Assembly (NCBI GenBank): GCA_019918135.1
Contig: WBZZ01001393.1
Span: 1-64,000, forward strand
DNA: 64,000 nucleotides
DNA from: Paulinella micropora
Taxonomy: Eukaryota; Cercozoa; Imbricatea; Euglyphida; Paulinellidae
Reading direction: 5' to 3'
This document shows positions 38,947 through 47,100 of the stretch, one piece after another. The notes beneath the pieces were generated by a model, which saw nothing but the letters and a program-made list of their open reading frames with translations, made no database searches and had not been told where the DNA came from. The number at the start of each line of letters is the position of its first letter. The first letter of the stretch is position 1. The position numbers were made by a program, and so were the translations under genes.

Positions 38947-39339
38947 ATGGCTAATAATACAACCAGACTTCACAGACCCCCACCTATTATGGATATGGAT
39001 AATCTCGGACATGTAAATCTCCGACACGTCGGAGATAGGGATAGCGAACTAACTCCCGAGTTAAAATCCCGTGTTCTTGAAGTAGAACTAAAGACTGAGG
39101 AAAAAAAAGTAGAGCACGAATTAGAGGATAACTGGTCGTGCTGTTGTATGAAAAATAGACCGACAGACAGCCGACTTATTAAATACTTATTTCAAATGGG
39201 TATCATTATATCCATCATCACCCTTTGTATCGTAAGGCTATCTGAAAAGAACTTACCTTGTGAGGTTGCTAATACTTATGTCGGTATTTTAACACTTTTG
39301 ATTGGGATTTGCCTTCCATCGCCTTCTTCAAAGAAATGA
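38947..39339 (+). CDS. small membrane protein, 130 aa (left arm)
   Basis: Homologue of 19897-20268: charged N-terminus, NWSCCCMKNRP, two hydrophobic segments. Its N-terminal region holds NLGHVNLRHVGDRD, where one palindrome has been entered by another (39001-39036). Confidence 0.75.
   Translation: MANNTTRLHRPPPIMDMDNLGHVNLRHVGDRDSELTPELKSRVLEVELKTEEKKVEHELEDNWSCCCMKNRPTDSRLIKYLFQMGIIISIITLCIVRLSEKNLPCEVANTYVGILTLLIGICLPSPSSKK
39001..39036. repeat. nested palindromes
   Basis: The first half AATCTCGGACATGT of a TCTCGGAC-type unit is followed directly by a complete unit of a different type, AATCTCCGAC plus ACGTCGGAGAT. The matching Polinton 1 site (19951-19971) has only the simple unit. The reading frame is kept. 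Confidence 0.8.
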
Positions 39340-39596
39340 ACACTCGTATATATGTATTTTATACCACATACTATATTAGCATCACTACCCGAACACATTA
39401 AAGGCAGGGCTTCATCAAAACTAATACACCAATCTGACATGGGCTTATACACACATTTAAATTTGGTATCTATACCTTTTTGAATACAATAAACACAACT
39501 TATATTCTTTTTTTCGCTTATCCTTGAGTAAAAGTCGCAGGCAGTCCGCGAAAATATTTTGATTATTAAAAAGTTTATGAGTAGTAATATAACCAT
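39276..39596 (-). CDS. putative secreted Cys-rich protein, 106 aa (left arm)
   Basis: Begins MVILLLINFLIIKIF (signal-peptide-like), followed by about seven Cys residues (NISCVYCIQ, FKCVYK, DWCIS, LMCSGS, IVCGIK). Fills the gap between the membrane and 126-aa genes on the opposite strand and overlaps both slightly. Present in both arms; a shorter relative lies at 20499-20681. Moderately likely to be real. Confidence 0.45.
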   Translation of the reverse strand: MVILLLINFLIIKIFSRTACDFYSRISEKKNISCVYCIQKGIDTKFKCVYKPMSDWCISFDEALPLMCSGSDANIVCGIKYIYTSVHFFEEGDGRQIPIKSVKIPT

Positions 39597-39957
39597 GACT
39601 GACTATAAATACCAAAAGATTATTTTTCTGAGCAATGATTTTGCGGGAGGAAGCAAAACATTTAACAAGAATATCCAAATGTCATTCACACCCACCAAAA
39701 TGAATGTTAAGTTTATCCACTATATGAACGACCAGACCGAAACCAAAACCAGAATTCTTTACATGGATAGAATTGGAATTATTGGAACATTCGCGGATAG
39801 TAATATAGCAAACATTTCAAATCTCGGTTATAATTTGGGTGTTGTAGGATGGACTGACGGCCAATATACATTTAAAATCCTTGAAACTGACAGCGGAAAT
39901 ATTGACACAGGAAATTTAGCGGGGCGAATTGTTGTGTGTTTGGAATTCGTAGGGTGA
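39577..39957 (+). CDS. conserved Polinton protein, 126 aa (left arm)
   Basis: Protein sequence identical to 20662-21042 as far as I can compare. ATG at 39577. Unlike Polinton 1, it is followed by a hairpin cassette before the ATPase gene. Confidence 0.75.
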   Translation: MSSNITMTDYKYQKIIFLSNDFAGGSKTFNKNIQMSFTPTKMNVKFIHYMNDQTETKTRILYMDRIGIIGTFADSNIANISNLGYNLGVVGWTDGQYTFKILETDSGNIDTGNLAGRIVVCLEFVG

Positions 39958-40102
39958 TATTTATCAACTTCACTCTCATTCGCTTTGCTCATTCTCGTTT
40001 GTTGATAAACATCGAACACCAATTTATTTAAAACCATAAAGAAAAAACGATGTTTTAGAATAAGAGAGAGTGCGACAGCACGAAGCGCAATTCTAAAATA
40101 TC
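39956..40102 (+). promoter_or_regulatory. two-hairpin cassette absent from the Polinton 1 junction
   Basis: Hairpin 1 pairs GATATTTATCAAC with GTTGATAAACATC. Hairpin 2 pairs GATGTTTTAGAAT with ATTCTAAAATATC and ends at the ATPase ATG. In Polinton 1 the same two genes are only 8 bases apart. Confidence 0.8.
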
Positions 40103-40918
40103 ATGGAGAAAATAAACAATGTCAAGGTGAAGCCAGTAAAACAAGAGGGTGATGGAAACAAAAAGGCCAAGGGCTATAAATTATTTAATGAGCCGTATGC
40201 CAACATATTTCTACTTGCCCGTAAGAAGAGCGGTAAGACGACAGCACTCTTTGAAATACTGAAACGGACAACAGACAAAAAAACCCGTATTGTCATTATC
40301 GCTTCAACAATTCACAAGGACTACATTTATAAAGCAATGGTAAAGCACTTTAAGAACAGAGGCAACCCAATGGCGATTTATACCTTTCTCAAATCAGACG
40401 GGGTGAATGTGATAGACTATGAACTAGACAAACTGAACAGGCAGGATGAAGAGCACGAAGGAGAAGTAAAACAGGATGAAGAAGAAATAGAGAAGCCACA
40501 ATTTCTTTATTTCGGAAAAGAAAAGAAACAGACAAATGAAGCACCGAAAGAAAGACCAAGTAAGTATATTTCTCCAGAGGTTGTTTTTGTTTTGGATGAT
40601 TTAGGAAGTGGATTAAGAGACAAGTCCGTAAGCGATTTGTTAAAAAAGAACAGACACTATAAATCAAAGGTGATTATGTCTAGTCAGTATCTGAACGACC
40701 TACGGCCAGAAGCCATAAAGCAGTTAGATTATTTATTAATCTTTCCAGCCCAATCTCAGGACAAAATGGAACTCGTGTATAAACACTTAGATTTATCTTT
40801 TGACTTTGATTACTTTCTTAAAAAGTATCACGAAGCAACAAAAGAGAGATTTAACTTTTTATATGTTTCAAGTGTAGATGATGAATTACGGAGGAACTTC
40901 TCACAAAGATTTAAATAA
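40103..40918 (+). CDS. ATP: packaging ATPase, 271 aa (left arm)
   Basis: Same Walker A (LLARKKSGKTTALFEIL) and Walker B (VVFVLDDLGSGL) as Polinton 1. Lacks the palindrome-encoded nine residues present there. ATG immediately after hairpin 2 of the cassette. Looks whole. Confidence 0.92.
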   Translation: MEKINNVKVKPVKQEGDGNKKAKGYKLFNEPYANIFLLARKKSGKTTALFEILKRTTDKKTRIVIIASTIHKDYIYKAMVKHFKNRGNPMAIYTFLKSDGVNVIDYELDKLNRQDEEHEGEVKQDEEEIEKPQFLYFGKEKKQTNEAPKERPSKYISPEVVFVLDDLGSGLRDKSVSDLLKKNRHYKSKVIMSSQYLNDLRPEAIKQLDYLLIFPAQSQDKMELVYKHLDLSFDFDYFLKKYHEATKERFNFLYVSSVDDELRRNFSQRFK

Positions 40919-40936
40919 AAAAAAAATCAAATATTA

Positions 40937-40960
40937 AATAATTATTTTTGTATATAGTAT
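40937..40960 (+). promoter_or_regulatory. T-tract/TATA promoter-like motif
   Basis: AATAATTATTTTTGTATATA followed by GTAT, ending at the ATG 40961. Confidence 0.5.
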
Positions 40961-41284
40961 ATGGTAGTTAAAACAACTCGTGTTGAAGTTATTCCAACAA
41001 TCGGCAAACGAACTATTAACTCAAGCACAATGGCTGGAGGTAAAAAGAAGTCTGGTCGCAAGAAGAAGCAAGGAGGCAAGGGGCAGGCTGGCGGAAAAAT
41101 TAACTGGCAAAAGGTTGGGAAAACGGCTTTGGCTGTTAATAAATTCCTTCGTGATAACAAAGTAATTTCTAGAACTGCGGGAGCCTTAAGCAGTATTGGA
41201 GTTCCTTATGCTGGGTCTGTCCAAGCCACCGCTTCAAAACTCGGATATGGTAAGCAGAGAGGACGCGGTGCCCTTAAATTTTAA
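40961..41284 (+). CDS. small basic virion-type protein, 107 aa (left arm)
   Basis: Homologue of 21931-22242. The core KINWQKVGKTALAVNKFLRD and end LGYGKQRGRG are conserved, while the first 40 residues are unrelated (MVVKTTRVEVIPTIGKRTIN), so the N-terminus has been exchanged. Confidence 0.7.
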   Translation: MVVKTTRVEVIPTIGKRTINSSTMAGGKKKSGRKKKQGGKGQAGGKINWQKVGKTALAVNKFLRDNKVISRTAGALSSIGVPYAGSVQATASKLGYGKQRGRGALKF

Positions 41285-41460
41285 AGATATTTGAAAATTA
41301 TCTCCAACACGTTGGAGATTCACTCCAATCTCAAACTTGTTTGAGATACACCGCTCCCGTGTGTTTTTCAAACATCGAAAACAGATTTATTTTTTCAATA
41401 AAGAAAAATAGATGTTTTAGAATAAGCGATAATGCGAAGCATGAAGCGCAATTCTAAAAT
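41285..41460 (+). promoter_or_regulatory. hairpin cassette with two palindromes at the arm end
   Basis: Contains a TCTCCAAC-type palindrome (41299-41319) and a TCTCAAAC-type palindrome (41327-41348), then a spacer and hairpin 2 (ATGTTTTAGAAT with ATTCTAAAATATC) at the protease-like start. The inverted arm joins within the mirrored copy of these palindromes. Confidence 0.7.
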
Positions 41461-41651
41461 ATCAAAGAAACAGAAATTAAGACCCCCGCGGGTTTATAGA
41501 AACAAAAGCGGGAAGCCATATATTATCCAGAAGGGTAAAAAATATTATCTTAATTTTGGCAATAAAACAAATGATATGAGCACACTTCAAATCGTTAAAC
41601 TTTTTATGAAATACTTAAGCAGACCAAAATCAAAGCGGACACCTAAGCGGG
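41349..41651. other. unique centre of the Polinton 2 palindrome
   Basis: About 0.3 kb not repeated in inverted form. It continues the normal gene order: a hairpin, then the beginning of a protease-type gene at 41432 (MRSMKRNSKIS, then KSGKPYIIQKGKKYYLNFG). After about 41651 the sequence turns into the reverse complement of the left arm, entering exactly at a TCTCAAAC/GTTTGAGA palindrome (41653-41674). Confidence 0.85.
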
Positions 41652-41652
41652 G

Positions 41653-41702
41653 TATCTCAAACAAGTTTGAGATTGGAGTGAATCTCCAACGTGTTGGAGA
41701 TA
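41653..41702. repeat. mirrored palindrome pair at the right arm's inner end
   Basis: Reverse-complement copies of 41327-41348 and 41299-41319. The outermost one marks the inversion joint. Confidence 0.85.
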
Positions 41703-41716
41703 ATTTTCAAATATCT

Positions 41717-42040
41717 TTAAAATTTAAGGGCACCGCGTCCTCTCTGCTTACCATATCCGAGTTTTGAAGCGGTGGCTTGGACAGACCCAGCATAAGGAAC
41801 TCCAATACTGCTTAAGGCTCCCGCAGTTCTAGAAATTACTTTGTTATCACGAAGGAATTTATTAACAGCCAAAGCCGTTTTCCCAACCTTTTGCCAGTTA
41901 ATTTTTCCGCCAGCCTGCCCCTTGCCTCCTTGCTTCTTCTTGCGACCAGACTTCTTTTTACCTCCAGCCATTGTGCTTGAGTTAATAGTTCGTTTGCCGA
42001 TTGTTGGAATAACTTCAACACGAGTTGTTTTAACTACCAT
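41717..42040 (-). CDS. small basic virion-type protein, 107 aa (right arm)
   Basis: Inverted copy of 40961-41284 with an identical product. Confidence 0.7.
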   Translation of the reverse strand: MVVKTTRVEVIPTIGKRTINSSTMAGGKKKSGRKKKQGGKGQAGGKINWQKVGKTALAVNKFLRDNKVISRTAGALSSIGVPYAGSVQATASKLGYGKQRGRGALKF

Positions 42041-42082
42041 ATACTATATACAAAAATAATTATTTAATATTTGATTTTTTTT

Positions 42083-42895
42083 TTATTTAAATCTTTGTGA
42101 GAAGTTCCTCCGTAATTCATCTACACTTGAAACATAAAGAAAATTAAATCTCTCCTTTGTTGCTTCGTGATACTTTTGACGAAAGTAATCAAAGTCAAAA
42201 GATAAGTCTAAGTGTTTATACACGAGTTCCATTTTGTCCTGAGATTGGGCTGGAAAGATTAATAGATAATCTAACTGCTTAATGGCTTCTGGTCGTAGGT
42301 CGTTCAGATACTGGCTTGACATAACAACCTTTGATTTATAGTGCCTATTCTTTTTTAACAAATCGCTTACGGACTTATCTCTTAAACCGCTCCCTAAATC
42401 ATCCAAAACAAAAACAACCTCTGGAGAAATATACTTACTTGGTCTTTCTTTCGGTGCTTCATTTGTCTGTTTCTTTTCTTTTCCGAAATAAAGAAATTGT
42501 GGCTTCTCTATTTCTTCTTCATCCTGTTTTACTTCTCCTTCGTGCTCTTCATCCTGCCTGTTCAGTTTGTCTAGTTCATAGTCTATCACATTCACCCCGT
42601 CTGATTTGAGAAAGGTATAAATCGCCATTGGGTTGCCTCTGTTCTTAAAGTGCTTTACCATTGCTTTATAAATGTAGTCCTTGTGAATTGTTGAAGCGAT
42701 AATGACAATACGGGTTTTTTTGTCTGTTGTCCGTTTCAGTATTTCAAAGAGTGCTGTCGTCTTACCGCTCTTCTTACGGGCAAGTAGAAATATGTTGGCA
42801 TACGGCTCATTAAATAATTTATAGCCCTTGGCCTTTTTGTTTCCATCACCCTCTTGTTTTACTGGCTTCACCTTGACATTGTTTATTTTCTCCAT
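42083..42895 (-). CDS. ATP: packaging ATPase, 270 aa (right arm)
   Basis: Inverted copy of 40103-40918 with a few amino-acid differences (for example a Val for Ile in VVMSSQYL). Walker A and B are conserved. Looks whole. The differences show that the arms are not byte-identical. Confidence 0.92.
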   Translation of the reverse strand: MEKINNVKVKPVKQEGDGNKKAKGYKLFNEPYANIFLLARKKSGKTTALFEILKRTTDKKTRIVIIASTIHKDYIYKAMVKHFKNRGNPMAIYTFLKSDGVNVIDYELDKLNRQDEEHEGEVKQDEEEIEKPQFLYFGKEKKQTNEAPKERPSKYISPEVVFVLDDLGSGLRDKSVSDLLKKNRHYKSKVVMSSQYLNDLRPEAIKQLDYLLIFPAQSQDKMELVYKHLDLSFDFDYFRQKYHEATKERFNFLYVSSVDELRRNFSQRFK

Positions 42896-43042
42896 GATAT
42901 TTTAGAATTGCGCTTCGTGCTGTCGCACTCTCTCTTATTCTAAAACATCGTTTTTTCTTTATGGTTTTAAATAAATTGGTGTTCGATGTTTATCAACAAA
43001 CGAGAATGAGCAAAGCGAATGAGAGTGAAGTTGATAAATATC
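42896..43042 (-). promoter_or_regulatory. two-hairpin cassette (right arm)
   Basis: Inverted copy of 39956-40102. Confidence 0.75.
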
Positions 43043-43421
43043 ACCCTACGAATTCCAAACACACAACAATTCGCCCCGCTAAATTTCCTGTGTCAATATT
43101 TCCGCTGTCAGTTTCAAGGATTTTAAATGTATATTGACCGTCAGTCCATCCTACAACACCCAAATTATAACCGAGATTTGAAATGTTTGCTATATTACTA
43201 TCCGCGAATGTTCCAATAATTCCAATTCTATCCATGTAAAGAATTCTGGTTTTGGTTTCGGTCTGGTCGTTCATATAGTGGATAAACTTAACATTCATTT
43301 TGGTGGGTGTGAATGACATTTGGATATTCTTGTTAAATGCTTTGCTTCCTCCCGCAAAATCATTGCTCAGAAAAATAATCTTTTGGTATTTATAGTCAGT
43401 CATGGTTATATTACTACTCAT
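43041..43421 (-). CDS. conserved Polinton protein, 126 aa (right arm)
   Basis: Inverted copy of 39577-39957 with one visible residue difference (GGSKAFNKN against GGSKTFNKN). Confidence 0.75.
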   Translation of the reverse strand: MSSNITMTDYKYQKIIFLSNDFAGGSKAFNKNIQMSFTPTKMNVKFIHYMNDQTETKTRILYMDRIGIIGTFADSNIANISNLGYNLGVVGWTDGQYTFKILETDSGNIDTGNLAGRIVVCLEFVG

Positions 43422-43722
43422 AAACTTTTTAATAATCAAAATATTTTCGCGGACTGCCTGCGACTTTTACTCAAGGATAAGCGAAAAAAAGAATATAAGT
43501 TGTGTTTATTGTATTCAAAAAGGTATAGATACCAAATTTAAATGTGTGTATAAGCCCATGTCAGATTGGTGTATTAGTTTTGATGAAGCCCTGCCTTTAA
43601 TGTGTTCGGGTAGTGATGCTAATATAGTATGTGGTATAAAATACATATATACGAGTGTTCATTTGTTTGAAGAAGGCGATGGAAGGCAAATCCCAATCAA
43701 AAGTGTTAAAATACCGACATAA
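43402..43722 (+). CDS. putative secreted Cys-rich protein, 106 aa (right arm)
   Basis: Inverted copy of 39276-39596 with one residue difference near its end. Confidence 0.45.
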   Translation: MVILLLINFLIIKIFSRTACDFYSRISEKKNISCVYCIQKGIDTKFKCVYKPMSDWCISFDEALPLMCSGSDANIVCGIKYIYTSVHLFEEGDGRQIPIKSVKIPT

Positions 43723-44051
43723 GTATTAGCAACCTCACAAGGTAAGTTCTTTTCAGATAGCCTTACGATACAAAGGGTGATGATGGATATAATGATACCC
43801 ATTTGAAATAAGTATTTAATAAGTCGGCTGTCTGTCGGTCTATTTTTCATACAACAGCACGACCAGTTATCCTCTAATTCGTGCTCTACTTTTTTTTCCT
43901 CAGTCTTTAGTTCTACTTCAAGAACACGGGATTTTAACTCGGGAGTTAGTTCGCTATCCCTATCTCCGACGTGTCGGAGATTTACATGTCCGAGATTATC
44001 CATATCCATAATAGGTGGGGGTCTGTGAAGTCTGGTTGTATTATTAGCCAT
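43659..44051 (-). CDS. small membrane protein, 130 aa (right arm)
   Basis: Inverted copy of 38947-39339, including the nested palindromes, with one residue difference near the C-terminus. Confidence 0.75.
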   Translation of the reverse strand: MANNTTRLHRPPPIMDMDNLGHVNLRHVGDRDSELTPELKSRVLEVELKTEEKKVEHELEDNWSCCCMKNRPTDSRLIKYLFQMGIIISIITLCIVRLSEKNLPCEVANTYVGILTLLIGICLPSPSSNK

Positions 44052-44189
44052 TTTCTCTAATTTCTTGTAGTATATTCATGAGATTTTTATTTTCTTTTTC
44101 TAAATTAACTACCCTATCTCGGACATGTCCGAGATTATCTGATAATTGTTGAACGGCCTTAATTAACGGGGCGATAAACTCGGAATAAC

Positions 44190-47100
44190 CTATACCATAT
44201 TATAACTGACATCACCACTATCAACACATTTAACATCTTCTGGATTAACACTCACACCTTTCAATTCGTATTCCTCTCTTTGCTTTGGACAGGGAACCAT
44301 AATTGTTTCTTTTATAAAACCACCAAAATCTAACATATCCATTTCTGTTAGTATTTCTTCTAATTCCTGTGCTATTAAGCCAGTCCTACATTTCTTTTTG
44401 TCGTCAATCATACGATAGCAGACTGGATTTAACTTATTAATAAAATCTAAGCCTAAACATTCCTTTATATCTTCTTTTTTTCTCCTGTCTGAATATTGAA
44501 TTGGATTAGACAATACCCATAATTGCCCATCGCTTGCTCTTAATGACATTAAAGCAGTATTTGAATTATTCTCCCATATGAAACCACTCGTTGAAGAACC
44601 ATTTACTCTAAATCTAATAGAATAAGAAGTTAATCCTCCACCTCCTCCTGCTGGTGCCGTTCCTCCACTTAACGATTTACTTGCCCCAGACTGGCTCATA
44701 TAAATCCCCCAGTTTGAATCTCCAATGTCCCATACAAATATTCCTCTCGCATTCGTCCCGTCTGTTTGTCCTTGAATTGCTATTTTAGCCCCGTTAGTTG
44801 ATGCTGATGCCGTTGTTAGCACCCCAGAATATGTAATTCCCGCATTTGCCGTAATCAATCCTTTTGTCCATAAAGTCCCGTTTGCCCCGTTTAATGACAT
44901 TAGCAATTGTTCAGACGAATTCTCCCACACAAAACCCATCGTAGCATCATTAGCCACTCTAAAACGAAAACTATACGAACTAAAATCATTTCCTGAAACG
45001 GCCGTACCATTTGCCAAACTTTTGCTTGCTCCACCAGATGCCGCATAAATTCCCCAACTCGTATTTGTCGTATCCCATAGAAATATTCCTTTTGCATTTG
45101 TTCCGTCTGTTGCTCCCTGAACTCCTATTTTCGCTCCACTTGTATTTGTTGCTGATGTTAGTGTGCCCGTGTATGTTATCCCAGCATTTGCCGTTATCAA
45201 TCCGCTTGCGGTTGCCGTTGTTGTTGATATACCCGCACTAGCCGTTATTAACCCTTTTGTCCATAAAGTCCCGTTTGCCCCGTTTAATGACATTAACAAT
45301 TGTTCGGACGAGTTCTCCCATATAAATCCGTCGGTTGAAGCATTACTTACCCTAAATCTAACAGCAAAAGAAGTGAAATCGTTGCCTGCAACCGCAGACC
45401 CTCCCGCTAGACTTCTAGTATTTGCACCTCCTCCATTTGAAGCCATATAAATGCCATAACTGGTGTTGCCAGTGTCCCACAAAAATATTCCTCTTGTATT
45501 ACCACCATTTGTATTTCCTTGTATAACTATGCTAGAACCTCCTGTTGCTGTTAGTAGGCCACTCGCAGTGATCGTAGTTGTTGATATACCCGCATTTGCC
45601 GTGATTAATCCACTCGCGGTTGCTGTAGTTGTTGATATACCCGCGGTTGAAGTAATTGTTGTTCCTGTTATTGTTCCGCCATTTGTTATATTGTTTGAGT
45701 TCATATCCAAAGCACCATAAAACCGCATACCGCCAGCATTGTTAAAACGGACAATGTCAGACGACAGCGACTTATTATCCAAAAGTTTTGAAATATAAAG
45801 TCCCGCACCTTTTACATCAGATGCTACATTAGTGAATAGGTAGCCTCGTTGGTTCGCGGTTCCACTTGAAGCAGTATTTAGAGTATATAAGAAAGACTGC
45901 CAATCACCCGTCGTCTGTGAAAAGAATATGTCTCCTCCGTTTTGGTTTAATATCCTCGCCCCATTATATGTTATATTTCCACCATTAATGATATCCACAT
46001 TATTGAAATCGGCTTGGCTTAACAAATTCAGTGCCCTTACATCATTTCTACTTCCATTAAATATCTTAATTCCTGTTATGGTTTGGTCGCCTGTTAGTTT
46101 TACATTTTGTCCGTCCAATGTGTCCGCATACCCTTTTGTCGCTCCGTCTGTTGATAATGTTGGAGTTCCAAGGTTGGCTATTTTGCTACTATTACAATCT
46201 AACCCCGAAGCATTTACCCAACCGACTATCGTCCCGTCAATAATAAAACTTATTTTTTTCGCAGAAATTTCAAAGTTGTAATATGTTGCTGTTTTCATAT
46301 CCAAACTAGCAATTGACCCGATATTACTGGTAGAATTGAAAACGATAAATGTGCCCTTTGTTGTAGCATTTATTGAATTTCCCGTTATTTCAACACCACT
46401 GCTATATGTCTTAATTCCTGCTATGGTTTGGTTTCCTGTTAGTTTCACATTTTGCCCGTCTAATGTATCCACATACGTTTTATTCGCCCCGTCCGTTGTT
46501 GCTGTTGGTGTGGCCAAATTTGTAATTTTTCTATTGTTTAAAGATAGTGTCGTGCCAGTTGCTGTCGCGATTACATTATCCCCCGCATATAAATCAACAT
46601 ATGACCCTGTTATTTGTATTGGATAATAGGCCGCGGTTGCTATTTTTTGTGCCACAATCTCTCCTATATTTGTCGCCGTATCAAAGGCAATACCGATACC
46701 ATCAAAAGCGGTTGGAGCAGTAGCACCCCGCACTTCTATTGTTGAAGTAAATTTTTTATTCCCTGCTATGGTTTGGTCTCCTGTTAGTTTTACGGCCGAA
46801 GTATCAAGAGTAGAAACATCAACACCATCAACAAGATTAACATTTGTTATACTCTGGCTTTTCATATCAATCCCCGCACTAGCATTTATTATGTTGCTGA
46901 ATGTTTTAATACCCGCTATAGTTTGGTCTCCTGTTAGTTTTACGGCCGAAGTATCAAGAGTAGAAATATCAATACCATCAACATTACCAACATTTGTTAT
47001 GTTAAATCCACCCATATTTAAACTGCCCGTCATAGCCGTTGTTCCGTCCTTTGCTAGTTTCGTATCGGTATATGCTTTTGTTGAAGCATCGCCGTCATAG

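Noticed and set aside
14939-41674. CRISPR array made of palindromic repeats
   Set aside because: The palindromes are dispersed over kilobases, differ in arm sequence, lack regular spacers and lie inside genes.
41432-41767. A 111-codon frame read as one gene across the palindrome centre
   Set aside because: Its first part is the start of a protease-type gene and the remainder is reverse-complement arm sequence; it is a by-product of the inversion joint.
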